A stretch of 64,000 bases of DNA, taken from NCBI GenBank assembly GCA_021773565.1, contig JAJFJZ010000005.1, forward strand, positions 62,001 to 126,000, read 5' to 3'. Positions 43,522 to 52,475 of the stretch are shown in pieces (the stretch's first letter is position 1; each line of letters begins with the position of its first letter). The position numbers were made by a program, and so were the translations under genes. This stretch comes from Gammaproteobacteria bacterium. Lineage in GTDB: Bacteria > Pseudomonadota > Gammaproteobacteria > Pseudomonadales > Azotimanducaceae. The notes under the pieces are model-generated. The model did no database searches. It saw only the letters and a list, made by a program, of their open reading frames with translations, and had not been told where the DNA came from.

Positions 43522-44476
43522 CCAGATTTTGTGCCCTTAACCAGCTGTTAATCACATCCTGTTGCTCTGATTCCCCATTGATTCTATCGCGTATCATCTG
43601 CCGTGCCGTCTCGGGATACGCGCGGCTCAGGTAACTGACGTCCTCAGCATAGATTTCGGTATGAAACGCCTTGGCCTTTGCATTAAGGGCATCGGCGTTT
43701 CCCAGCACGAAGGGTGCATAGGTATTGCACATTTCACCAAGCACAAAATTCACGAAGGGGGTTGATTCGGGGAATGCTGCCCACTCTCCCTGCCCATCCC
43801 ATTGATCTGCGGTTTTTTCAGCCCACTGAATAACACTATCGTACTGTGCGATTGCGCGTTTGGGATCCGGGTCCATATTGGTGTGTGCCCGCAGGCCACC
43901 CAGTACTATGCAATCCACCGCGCTGGGTCGGCTGCCCAGCAGATATGGCGTGCTCTGTAACTGCGTTTCCACCGCCTGCATAATTCTCTGGTACTCGGCT
44001 TCGGCCTGTTCCTGTTGATGTTTACTTTCGGTGCCCGTAGCGCGACAGGCACGTGGACCCCAGTTTCTAATGTGTGCAGCAGCATCAACGTTGCCCCCAC
44101 TCATGCCCTGGGAAGCAAAAACAGCACTCTCCTCATAGTGCCAGCGATAGTGCACCATGGTTCGGGCGACCCATTCATCAAAATAGTCTTCAACAATTTG
44201 TGTCAGCACGCCCAATGCGCCTTTGGGAAACATCTCTCGCCCTGGAAAACGCCCGTCCAGCATCTGTAATATTGGCGTGGTATCCCCCAGCATCCAGTTC
44301 TCAGGCGTTAATAAAACCGGTACCTGGTGCGTGCCAGAGCGGCTTTCAATGTCCCGGGCAATATCCGGTGTTTTTCTCTGCAAGGTGTAATCAGCGCCAT
44401 AAAACCGCAGTGCGGCGTCCAGCTTCATAGTGAAAAGTGAAAATTCACTTCCGTATAATGTGTAGTGCTGCGTCAT
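43505..44476 (-). CDS. Glutathione S-transferase family protein
   Basis: A 323-residue cytosolic GST-like protein, longer than the usual 200-230. The N-terminal thioredoxin-like domain has LYGSEFSLFTMKLDAALRF, with Ser or Tyr as possible catalytic residue, and HQVPVLLTPENWMLGDTTPI (the cis-Pro and substrate-binding segment). The helical C-terminal domain carries TPYLLGSRPSAVDCIVLGGL, the N-capping box. The extra length lies mostly at the end. It is divergent from the pqi operon across 56 bp holding two palindromic sites. Confidence 0.87.
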   Translation of the reverse strand: MTQHYTLYGSEFSLFTMKLDAALRFYGADYTLQRKTPDIARDIESRSGTHQVPVLLTPENWMLGDTTPILQMLDGRFPGREMFPKGALGVLTQIVEDYFDEWVARTMVHYRWHYEESAVFASQGMSGGNVDAAAHIRNWGPRACRATGTESKHQQEQAEAEYQRIMQAVETQLQSTPYLLGSRPSAVDCIVLGGLRAHTNMDPDPKRAIAQYDSVIQWAEKTADQWDGQGEWAAFPESTPFVNFVLGEMCNTYAPFVLGNADALNAKAKAFHTEIYAEDVSYLSRAYPETARQMIRDRINGESEQQDVINSWLRAQNLDVCFA

Positions 44477-44495
44477 TAACCGCCTCCAGTTTGGG

Positions 44496-44526
44496 ATTCA
44501 GTATACTCAAAAAATTTCAGTATACT
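44496..44526. promoter_or_regulatory. Two direct TTCAGTATACT sites between gst and pqiA
   Basis: Copies at 44497-44507 and 44516-44526 are 19 bp apart. Each contains the palindrome AGTATACT, extended to CAGTATACTG in the second. They fill the short gap between divergent gst and pqiA, so one repressor could control both genes. Confidence 0.5.
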
Positions 44527-44532
44527 GTTCCA

Positions 44533-45153
44533 ATGTTATCTTCCGCATCAGCCCGCATCGCCTGCCATGAATGCGATTTATTGCTTTCATTACCGGCCCT
44601 GCACCATGGCCAGAAAGCCAGCTGCCCGCGATGTAACTACACGCTTACTACCTATCATACCGACACGGAACATCGCCTGTTGGCTTTCTCTACTGCCGGG
44701 CTGGTGTTTCTTTTGTTTGCCAATCTCTTCCCGTTTATGGGTTTTAAGGCCAGCGGGCAGGAACGTGTTATTTCACTTTTGCAAAGTGTTACCACCCTTG
44801 CCGACGAGGGTTCAACCTTGCTCGCCATAGTGGTACTGGTGTCTATTATCACCATACCTGCACTGGTGCTTATCGGGGCAGCTTACATATCGGCTTCCTT
44901 GTTACGACCAAAACCACTGCCTGCTAGTAAACCGGTATTGCGCTGGCTGATTCATTTTTTACCCTGGAGCATGGCGGAGATTTTTCTGGTGGGCATTCTC
45001 ATCAGTTACATCAAGATTGCAGCACTCGCCGACGTAACTTTCGGTTTGTCATTTTTCTCCTATATTTTGTTCAACCTGTTTTTGATTATCACTGTAGTGA
45101 ATATCGACAAACGCCAGCTTTGGACTCTGCTGGGGGATAAAAGCACGCAATGA
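44533..45153 (+). CDS. pqiA: PqiA-like membrane protein, first of two
   Basis: A 206-residue inner-membrane protein equal to one half of E. coli PqiA. It begins with a zinc-ribbon-like CHEC...CPRC (about residues 11-33). Four hydrophobic helices follow, and the PqiA motifs LFANLFPFMGF and PWSMAEIFLVGILISYIKI are present. Pqi proteins belong to a system that moves lipids between the inner and outer membranes. The ATG at 44533 is chosen over the longer upstream frame, which would run into the divergent gst gene. Its stop overlaps the next gene by four bases (ATGA). Confidence 0.88.
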   Translation: MLSSASARIACHECDLLLSLPALHHGQKASCPRCNYTLTTYHTDTEHRLLAFSTAGLVFLLFANLFPFMGFKASGQERVISLLQSVTTLADEGSTLLAIVVLVSIITIPALVLIGAAYISASLLRPKPLPASKPVLRWLIHFLPWSMAEIFLVGILISYIKIAALADVTFGLSFFSYILFNLFLIITVVNIDKRQLWTLLGDKSTQ

Positions 45154-45812
45154 GCAGACCTTCTCCAAACACACATATGCCGTTTATCACCGCAACAGCA
45201 CAGGGTTTGTCTGCATGTCATGTGTGCACTGCTGTTGGCCCTGCAGAAACCCATGAATGTGATACCTGTGGCGCACGCGTAAGTGACCGCATGAAGAATT
45301 CATTTCAACAGTCCGTAGCCTGGCTGATTACCTCAGTGGTGCTGTACATTCCGGCCAATTTTCTACCCATACTAAGCACGGTTAAGCTGGGGCAGGAAAC
45401 CACCAATACCATTTTGGGTGGTGTGGTTACACTCTGGGGGCATGGTTCCTACCCCATCGCTATTGTTATATTTGTTGCCAGCGTGCTGGTGCCCCTGGCC
45501 AAAATCGTGGTGCTTGCATGGTTATGCCTGACGGTCTGGCGCGGCAGCACACAATCGCTGGAAGAAAAGGCCCTGTTGTTTCGCTTTACAGAATTTATTG
45601 GGCGCTGGTCAATGATCGATGTGTTTGTCGTGGGTCTGCTGGTTGCACTCATTCGCCTGGGCGCAATAATGAGCATATATCCCGGTGCCGCAGCGCTTGC
45701 CTTTGCAGGTATGGTAGCTTCCACTATGCTTGCAGCTATTGCTTTTGACCCTAGATTAATCTGGCACTCACATAATATGCAAAACAACAGTACCTGGGAG
45801 TACGCAGAATGA
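45150..45812 (+). CDS. pqiA: PqiA-like membrane protein, second of two
   Basis: A 220-residue partner equal to the other half of E. coli PqiA. A zinc-ribbon (CHVC...CDTC) is followed by four helices with IPANFLPILSTVKLG and GRWSMIDVFVVGLLVALI. In E. coli both halves are one protein; here they are two genes with a 4-bp overlap. The same overlap joins this gene to pqiB. Confidence 0.88.
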   Translation: MSRPSPNTHMPFITATAQGLSACHVCTAVGPAETHECDTCGARVSDRMKNSFQQSVAWLITSVVLYIPANFLPILSTVKLGQETTNTILGGVVTLWGHGSYPIAIVIFVASVLVPLAKIVVLAWLCLTVWRGSTQSLEEKALLFRFTEFIGRWSMIDVFVVGLLVALIRLGAIMSIYPGAAALAFAGMVASTMLAAIAFDPRLIWHSHNMQNNSTWEYAE

Positions 45813-47473
45813 GCGAAGTTGACCACGACCATTCAGCCGTCGTGCACACCAGTTCAAAATTTTCTGCCATCTGGATAGTGCCCATCGTAGCAACGCTGAT
45901 CGGTGCGTGGATGATCTATTTTACCTGGACCAATCAGGGCCCTCTGGTAGAGATCAGCTTTGAAACCGCAACCGGCATAGAAGCCGGTAAAACCAAACTG
46001 AAACTAAAGAACGTGGAACTGGGTATAGTGGAAGAAGTGCGGCTGTCAAAAAATTCTGCCGGTGTCACCATTACAGCGCGTATGGATCTCAGCGCTAAAC
46101 CCCTGTTAAAGGAGGACACCCATTTTTGGGTGGTGCGGCCAAGAATTGGAGTGGGTGGAATCTCGGGCCTTAACACGCTGGTCTCCGGTGCCTATATAGA
46201 ATTTGCCGCAGGTACGGAAGATGCCAAAAGGGCCACAAAATTTGTTGGTCTGGAAGCACCACCCGTAACCCCTGTTGGTACGGCGGGTTTACATCTTACC
46301 CTGGACAGTAGCGGAAACAGGGCTTTGAATGTGGGCGACAAGATAACCTTCCACGGCCTGGTAGTAGGTAGCATTGAATACGTTCACTTTAACGTGAGCG
46401 AGCGAACCACCTACTACAACGCTTTTATTGAGGCGCCGTTCCACACCCTGATTACCAGTAATACCCGCTTCTGGTTCAATAGCGCTCTGCGGCTGGAGTT
46501 TTCTGCCGATGGGGTAAGTCTTGAAGTAGGCAGTTTGCAAACCTTACTGGGCGGTGGCCTGTCATTTGACGTACCTGAAAACATGCCCAGAGGTGAACTG
46601 ATAGAAAAACGTGCCTTCTTCCAGATATATGCAAACAAGGCCGCCATCCATGACAAACATTATCGGCAAGCGCTGCCTTTTATTATTCTGGTAAACGAGT
46701 CTGTGCGGGGGCTAAAACCCGGCGCAGCGGTGGAATACAAAGGCATAAGGATTGGTACGGTAACCCGCACAGACATCGACTATCCCGAGTTGGCAAACCT
46801 GCTGGATGAACAGGCACAAATTCCCGTTATGATCGAGTTACAACCTGCTCGCATGGGGTATGCCGACACAGAAGCCGCAGCAAGTACTGCAGATGCACGG
46901 TTGCGCGAGATGATTGAACAGGGCCTTGCCGCAAACCTGGTTACGGGCAGCTACCTTACTGGCAGCAAATACATTAATTTGCGTCAATCAGAGCTCAGGC
47001 CTGCCAGCATTGAAACCTTTGATTTGTACACAGTGATACCCACTGTTGGGAGTCAGCTGGGTAATATTCTTGCCCAGGTAGAAACCACACTTGCCACGGT
47101 TAACGATATGCCACTGGACGAAGTGGCGATAAACGTTAACAGGCTTTTAATCGCGGGTACGGCTGCCCTGAAGGAGATCAAAAACTCTGCAGCAGAACTG
47201 GACACACTGTTAGCAGACCCGGAAAGCCATGCGCTGGTAGCTACATTAAACGCGTTTCTGGCGGGTTTTGAAAAACTGGCAGCCGACTTTTCAGATGGCG
47301 CGCCGGGTTATGAGGAGCTGGTGCGCACCCTGCGTGTACTCCAAACTTCGCTTGGCGAACTGGGCCCGGTGCTCGACCAGGTGCGACGCGATCCTAACAG
47401 CCTGATTTTTGGTGGCGATGTTATAGAAGATTTACAACCCAAAGCCGCGAATTCCCGGGGAGATAACAAATGA
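45809..47473 (+). CDS. pqiB: PqiB-like MCE (MlaD-domain) lipid transport protein
   Basis: A 554-residue protein with one N-terminal transmembrane helix (about residues 20-40, FSAIWIVPIVATLIGAWMIYF). Three MCE domains then lie in the periplasm, starting near LVEISFETATGIEAGKTKLK, GLHLTLDSSGNRALNVGDKI and PFIILVNESVRGLKPGAAVEY. A long C-terminal helical region (about 420-520) follows. In E. coli PqiB the MCE domains stack as hexameric rings and the helices form a needle towards the outer membrane, forming a lipid channel. The size and layout match. Confidence 0.92.
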   Translation: MSEVDHDHSAVVHTSSKFSAIWIVPIVATLIGAWMIYFTWTNQGPLVEISFETATGIEAGKTKLKLKNVELGIVEEVRLSKNSAGVTITARMDLSAKPLLKEDTHFWVVRPRIGVGGISGLNTLVSGAYIEFAAGTEDAKRATKFVGLEAPPVTPVGTAGLHLTLDSSGNRALNVGDKITFHGLVVGSIEYVHFNVSERTTYYNAFIEAPFHTLITSNTRFWFNSALRLEFSADGVSLEVGSLQTLLGGGLSFDVPENMPRGELIEKRAFFQIYANKAAIHDKHYRQALPFIILVNESVRGLKPGAAVEYKGIRIGTVTRTDIDYPELANLLDEQAQIPVMIELQPARMGYADTEAAASTADARLREMIEQGLAANLVTGSYLTGSKYINLRQSELRPASIETFDLYTVIPTVGSQLGNILAQVETTLATVNDMPLDEVAINVNRLLIAGTAALKEIKNSAAELDTLLADPESHALVATLNAFLAGFEKLAADFSDGAPGYEELVRTLRVLQTSLGELGPVLDQVRRDPNSLIFGGDVIEDLQPKAANSRGDNK

Positions 47474-48078
47474 GCATTTATAGAAATGTCGCTCTGGCGG
47501 GCCTGCTTGTGTGCCTTGGCGCCTGTGCGTCAAAAGGCATACAGGATATCTATTACAGCCTGGCACCGGGCGGACTTACCAGCGCTGCCACCCAATCCGA
47601 CCACCAGCGTGAAACCCGGCTTATCCTTGCAAGCGTCACGCTGCCACAATTCCTGCAAAAGCAGAATCTGGTAATGCAAAAAGGCGCACACACCCTGGTA
47701 CACGCGCGGCACCACTTTTGGGCAGAACCTCTGGAAGATGGCATTGCCAAGGTGCTCGTCCAGGACATTATGAAAAGCTCAAGCGCCTTGCAGGTGGAAG
47801 TCAACGCCGGTCGCTGGACTACCGGTAGCAACTGTAGCCTTCGACTGGAGTTTGACAGTTTTCATGCTACCCAATCTGGCCGGGTTTTAAGTGCCGGGCG
47901 ATTTTGGTTACAGGGTGCCGATTCAACCAGCCCCTCCGTACAACAATTCAACTACAGCAACAACCTGCTCGCAGATGGCTATGCACAGGTAGTTACACAA
48001 TTGCACTCAGCCCTGCAAAATCTGTCATCCACCATCATCACCGCCATTGAAACCAGTGGCGTTTGCCGTGCAGATTAA
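47470..48078 (+). CDS. pqiC: PqiC-like outer-membrane lipoprotein
   Basis: A 202-residue lipoprotein (signal ending LGACAS) of the ABC-type transport auxiliary/PqiC family. IYYSLAPGG and the central TLVHARHHFWAEPLEDGIAKVLVQDI are family-like. PqiC sits at the outer membrane and binds the end of the PqiB needle. It overlaps pqiB by four bases and ends the operon. The following 180 bp to the export operon show no terminator. Confidence 0.85.
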   Translation: MSIYRNVALAGLLVCLGACASKGIQDIYYSLAPGGLTSAATQSDHQRETRLILASVTLPQFLQKQNLVMQKGAHTLVHARHHFWAEPLEDGIAKVLVQDIMKSSSALQVEVNAGRWTTGSNCSLRLEFDSFHATQSGRVLSAGRFWLQGADSTSPSVQQFNYSNNLLADGYAQVVTQLHSALQNLSSTIITAIETSGVCRAD

Positions 48079-48258
48079 ACGCGTCTATTCGCACTAATTT
48101 TAAGAGTGTAGCGCCAGTTCCCAGATGTTATATCCCGACAGTTATACCAGCATGATATTGGAGTATGAAAGTTCACTGGAACTTAGGCGAATTTGCTTAT
48201 CTGCTTGCTAATTTCCCATTAAGGTGCACTCCCTTAATAGCTCACAAGGGTTACACCT

Positions 48259-49485
48259 TTGTCCGGATTATTCAGAAAAGCAGCGATTGAAGAACAGGGC
48301 CAACGCCTGAGCGGTTCAGTCTGCCTGACCCAACCTTTATCCATCAAGTTAAGCGTAGCCGCACTTTTACTGGTAGTAATTTCAATCACCGGCTTTTTGT
48401 CTAGTGCCCACTACACCCGAAAAGAAACCGTTAGCGGTTATTTGCACCCCAACAAGGGCATGCTCAGGATACAGGCTAATCGTAATGCCCGCGTTCAACA
48501 TTTGCATGTAGGGCTCGCAAACACTGTAGAAAAGGGTGAGGTGCTGGCAACGCTCGTTTCGGCTGAATCGCTCAATAGCAAAATCATCAAGGAACTTGCT
48601 ACCCAGATTACACTTCTGGAATCAGAAGCCGGGCAACACGAACGTTTGCTTGCCAATGAATTACAACATACCCGGCAAAACCTGAAGAACCTTGCATCTA
48701 CCAGGGCCAACAAAAGTCGGCAACTATTGTTACAGGAAGAAAAACGCGTACTACTGGCGGCACAATACGATCAATACACAAAACTCCACGAACGTGGATT
48801 TATGTCCAGGTTAGAGCTGCAGCAAAAGCAGCACCAACTCCTCTCCCTCAAACAGGATATGGCAGCTCTGGAAAACCAGCTATTAGGCACCCAAAACGAA
48901 CAGATAGCGCTTGAGTTCAGAAGGAACAATCTGCCAGAACAAATGCAGCTTAAGCGCCACCAACTGGAAAATCGACGCTCGGAGTTAAACCGGCTGCTAA
49001 ACCAGGCACAAAGTGCCTCCCGGCATGAACTACTCGCCCCCATGGCTGGGCAGATAACAGCTGTGGAAGTTGTTGAGGGTGCGCGCGTAAATGTTCAACA
49101 AACCCTCTTCAGAATTTTACCTGCAGATTCTGAATTGGTAGCAGAACTGTTGTTGCCCACGCGCTCGGCGGGATTTGTGGTTACCGGGCAAACAGCCCGC
49201 CTGCGCTTTGATGCATTTCCGCATCAACGCTTCGGGGCTTTACCGGGAGAAATTTTTAGCATTAATACGGCAGTGTTAAGCCCGCGGGATGCACGCTTAC
49301 CCGTTGCGATACAGGAGCCGGTATATCGTTTGCAAGCGCGACTTAACACGCAAAACATGCAGGCTTACGGATCACGGTTTGCCCTTAAAAGCGGCATGTT
49401 GCTTCAAGCCGACATTGTGCTGGAAACAAGAACGCTTATCGACTGGATATTGGACCCAATTTACAGCCTGCGCGGGCGCCTGTAA
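48259..49485 (+). CDS. HlyD-family secretion adaptor
   Basis: A 408-residue membrane-fusion protein. The start is a TTG; the N-terminal LFRKAAIEEQGQRLSGSVCLTQPLS fits closely related adaptors that begin here. One transmembrane helix (about residues 34-52) is followed by a biotinyl-lipoyl-like beta domain (VSGYLHPNKGMLRIQANRNA), a long coiled coil (about 105-245), and the second lipoyl half (ELLAPMAGQITAVEVVEGARV). It connects the ABC exporter at 49488 to an outer-membrane channel, which is not encoded here and may be a shared TolC. Confidence 0.9.
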   Translation: MSGLFRKAAIEEQGQRLSGSVCLTQPLSIKLSVAALLLVVISITGFLSSAHYTRKETVSGYLHPNKGMLRIQANRNARVQHLHVGLANTVEKGEVLATLVSAESLNSKIIKELATQITLLESEAGQHERLLANELQHTRQNLKNLASTRANKSRQLLLQEEKRVLLAAQYDQYTKLHERGFMSRLELQQKQHQLLSLKQDMAALENQLLGTQNEQIALEFRRNNLPEQMQLKRHQLENRRSELNRLLNQAQSASRHELLAPMAGQITAVEVVEGARVNVQQTLFRILPADSELVAELLLPTRSAGFVVTGQTARLRFDAFPHQRFGALPGEIFSINTAVLSPRDARLPVAIQEPVYRLQARLNTQNMQAYGSRFALKSGMLLQADIVLETRTLIDWILDPIYSLRGRL

Positions 49486-49487
49486 CT

Positions 49488-51677
49488 GTGCGTGGTAATT
49501 TTGCTCAAACCCAAAGCAGTGTTTCAGATACCGCAGAAGAACCAGCACCGCCGCGTGCGGAATCTTTACTGGTATTTACCAATCGGCGGCGCGTGCCCCT
49601 GATTTTGCAGGCCGAAATGAACGAGTGTGGACTGGCCTGCCTGGCTATGATGGCATCCTACCATGGCCACACCCTGGACCCGCCGGCCATTCGGGCACGG
49701 TTTGCCTCCAGCCTGAAAGGCATGAATTTGCAGCAGTTGATTAATCTCGCTGCCCGGCTCGAGCTTGCCAGTCGCGCCCTGAGCTGTTCCCTGCAAGACG
49801 TTTCCAAGCTCAATTTGCCCTGTATTTTGCATTGGAACCTGAATCACTTTGTGGTGCTTACTGCATGCACAGGGGCTTCTTTTACGATCAACGATCCCGC
49901 CATCGGTAAACGTAAATTAACTAAAGAGGCTTTCAGCAAACACTACACGGGTGTTGCACTGGAGCTTACGCCCACCCGAAAATTCGAACACAAGATCGAT
50001 CGCAGGCGTTTGGCCCTGTCCCAACTCTGGAGCAGTATAACCGGACTAAATGGCGCCCTGGTTAAACTGTTGGCCCTGTCTGTTCTGGTACAGAGCTTTG
50101 CACTTGCCTCGCCCTACTATATGCAGTGGGTTGTAGATGAAGTACTGGTGCGCAACGACCACGCTTTGCTGATCGTACTGGCATCCGGCTTTGCCCTGCT
50201 CACGCTCATTGAGGTACTTACCACATCCGTAAGAAGCTGGCTGATACTCAGGATCTCAAGCCTGCTACATATGCAGATGGGCGTAAACCTGTTGCGCCAT
50301 CTGCTACACCTGCCCATGCAGTATTTTGAAGCACGCCATGTGGGCGACATCGTTTCCCGATTCGGCTCTCTGGGTGAAGTTCGGGAGCGAATCACCACCG
50401 GGCTGGTAGAAACTATTGTGGACGGCTGCATGTCGGTCGCCGTACTAATCATGATGCTGTTGTACAGCATCAAGCTAACTCTGGTGGTGATAGCCGTGCT
50501 TGTTATCTACTGCCTGATACGTCTGGCCCTGTACCGCTCGTTACACGAAGCAACAGAGACCGCCCTTCGCAACCAGGCGAAAGAGCAAAGCAACTTTCTG
50601 GAAAACATTCGTGGAATGCAAGGCATCAAACTATTTTGCAAGGAGACGCAGCGCCAGTCGATCTGGCAAAACCGGTATGCAGATGTCATCAACGCAAGTA
50701 TACGCCTGGGCAGGTTGAATATAGGTTTTATCGCGCTTAAAAAAACACTCTTTGGACTGGAAAATATCGCGGTTATCTACATTGCCGCCCTGCTCGTGAG
50801 CGAGTCACAATTAAGCGTGGGCATGCTGCTCGCGTTTATCGCCTACAAGGGCCAGCTTGGCGATCGTTTTGCCAACCTGCTGGAACAGATCATACTGTTT
50901 CGCATGATGCGCCTGCATCTGGAGCGCATTTCGGATATTGCCCTGCATCCACAGGAAGCAAATCTGCGACAAAAGCCTGGCGTACAAGCCAGTTGTCAGC
51001 AAGACAAGAAAGTTTGCGTGAATTCCGAGCTGCGTTTGGAAAACGTAAGTTTTAGCTATGCAGAAGATGAACCGAAACTGCTCGATAACATCAGTATCAG
51101 CATTGTTGGAGGTGCAAGTATCGCCATTACAGGCAAGTCCGGATGTGGCAAAACCACACTCCTAAAGGTGATGCTGGGCTTGTTGGTACCCACCCAGGGT
51201 CGCGTATTGTTGGGCGGGCGCGACATTCGCCATATCGGTCTGCAAAACTATCGACGCAGGCTTGCCGCTGTAATGCAAAACGATACGCTGCTCACCGGCA
51301 GCATTGCAGACAACATTTGCTTTTTTGCCACCACGCCCAATTTCGACACCATGCAGCGGTGCGCGCAGTTGGCTGAAATTCATGAGGACATACAGCGCAT
51401 GGCTATGGGCTACGACACCCTGATAGGTGACATGGGCAACAAACTTTCAGGGGGGCAAATACAACGATTATTACTGGCGCGCGCCCTGTACAAACAGCCC
51501 CGGATACTTTTTCTGGATGAAGCCACCAGCCACCTGGATAACTACAACGAAAAACTTATTAACTTGAATATCAATAACTTAGCTATAAGCAGGGTACTAA
51601 TCGCCCACCGCGCTGATACCCTGAATTCGGCCGATCGGGTGTACCTGCTAAACGAGGGCAAATTAAACCCGGCATAA
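49488..51677 (+). CDS. C39-peptidase ABC exporter (bacteriocin/RTX type)
   Basis: A 729-residue ABC transporter. The N-terminal C39 peptidase domain has its catalytic Cys in AEMNECGLACLAMMASYHG, His in LHWNLNHFVVL and Asp in INDPA, so it should cut leader peptides after a double-Gly type site. The membrane domain (about 170-450) is followed by the nucleotide-binding domain with Walker A GKSGCGKTT, signature LSGGQIQRLLLARAL and Walker B ILFLDEAT. It starts at GTG two bases after the hlyD-like stop. No gene with a clear double-Gly leader is nearby; the metzincin has a Sec-type signal instead. That leaves the cargo unresolved. Confidence 0.92.
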   Translation: MRGNFAQTQSSVSDTAEEPAPPRAESLLVFTNRRRVPLILQAEMNECGLACLAMMASYHGHTLDPPAIRARFASSLKGMNLQQLINLAARLELASRALSCSLQDVSKLNLPCILHWNLNHFVVLTACTGASFTINDPAIGKRKLTKEAFSKHYTGVALELTPTRKFEHKIDRRRLALSQLWSSITGLNGALVKLLALSVLVQSFALASPYYMQWVVDEVLVRNDHALLIVLASGFALLTLIEVLTTSVRSWLILRISSLLHMQMGVNLLRHLLHLPMQYFEARHVGDIVSRFGSLGEVRERITTGLVETIVDGCMSVAVLIMMLLYSIKLTLVVIAVLVIYCLIRLALYRSLHEATETALRNQAKEQSNFLENIRGMQGIKLFCKETQRQSIWQNRYADVINASIRLGRLNIGFIALKKTLFGLENIAVIYIAALLVSESQLSVGMLLAFIAYKGQLGDRFANLLEQIILFRMMRLHLERISDIALHPQEANLRQKPGVQASCQQDKKVCVNSELRLENVSFSYAEDEPKLLDNISISIVGGASIAITGKSGCGKTTLLKVMLGLLVPTQGRVLLGGRDIRHIGLQNYRRRLAAVMQNDTLLTGSIADNICFFATTPNFDTMQRCAQLAEIHEDIQRMAMGYDTLIGDMGNKLSGGQIQRLLLARALYKQPRILFLDEATSHLDNYNEKLINLNINNLAISRVLIAHRADTLNSADRVYLLNEGKLNPA

Positions 51678-51785
51678 AACCATAGCCATACCTCAAATCG
51701 AAGCCCTTGCAAGGGGCGTTTGTGCAGGGTATGTTTTTGGATACCCTTGCGAGGGATGGCGAGGGATGGAGAGGGACTGCAACAC

Positions 51786-52466
51786 ATGCATCGTAATACA
51801 CAGTTACTAGTGCTTGCCTGCGTAATATTGGCGGGGCTTTTGCTGGGCCGGTTATTTCTGCAACCGGATGAAAAAAAACTGCTTGCCACTGTACCCGCAG
51901 AAAACACCGGCGAGCCAACTAAAACTACCCTTTCAGCACCTGTCCTTTCAGCGCCAACTGTCGAAAAACAACAAGCTACAACGCCAAACGCAAGCCAAAA
52001 CAGTTCCGGCCCGGTTAATCTCTGGACAGCAAGCAGCAACAATTTCGACATTGATATTCCTGCAGCGCAAAGTGATGTCGAAGGTGCGGTGTTGCTTGAA
52101 TACGATACAAAGGGCCTGCGAGGTTTGCTGCGTGGGGATGGCTTATTGATTGGCGTACCTCAACAGAATACCGAGTATGCCTTGACGATCGAGAAGGTGG
52201 TAAACCACCCGAGCGGGATAAAAGTTATACAAGCGCGTCAAAGCGACAACGTTAGACTCATTCTTACGCTTGGACAAAAAAATACCTTTGCCAATCTGGC
52301 TACTCTGGCGGGTAATTTTGAGTTGGTTGGCAATGCCAGTGCGGGGTGGTTAATGCCAGCAGAGAATATGGACCCGGATATTGATCCATCTATACCCGAT
52401 TATGTTATTCCATCAAAAGCACAGGCGCGCTTACAAAACCCGGCGCCAAGACAAAACCTGAATTAG
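51786..52466 (+). CDS. Membrane-anchored protein resembling a metalloprotease propeptide
   Basis: A 226-residue protein from an ATG with GAGAGGGA nine bases ahead. An N-terminal hydrophobic helix (LLVLACVILAGLLLGRLF) anchors it with the rest in the periplasm, after a Thr/Pro/Ala/Gln-rich linker to about residue 70. The folded part (VLLEYDTKGLRGLLRG, YALTIEKVVNHPSGIKVIQA, VRLILTLGQKNTFANL, GNFELVGN) resembles by eye the propeptide of reprolysin-like bacterial metalloproteases. It directly precedes the metzincin gene by nine bases, and that protein lacks such a segment. It may act in trans as a chaperone or inhibitor. A hairpin (51727-51746) and repeated GAGGG motifs precede the start. Confidence 0.55.
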   Translation: MHRNTQLLVLACVILAGLLLGRLFLQPDEKKLLATVPAENTGEPTKTTLSAPVLSAPTVEKQQATTPNASQNSSGPVNLWTASSNNFDIDIPAAQSDVEGAVLLEYDTKGLRGLLRGDGLLIGVPQQNTEYALTIEKVVNHPSGIKVIQARQSDNVRLILTLGQKNTFANLATLAGNFELVGNASAGWLMPAENMDPDIDPSIPDYVIPSKAQARLQNPAPRQNLN

Positions 52467-52475
52467 GGCAGCCTT

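Noticed and set aside
48165-48287. Forty-codon frame before the HlyD-like gene, considered as a peptide substrate for the C39 exporter
   Set aside because: It has no double-Gly leader, its GGAG is only one base from the ATG, and it overlaps the adaptor gene.
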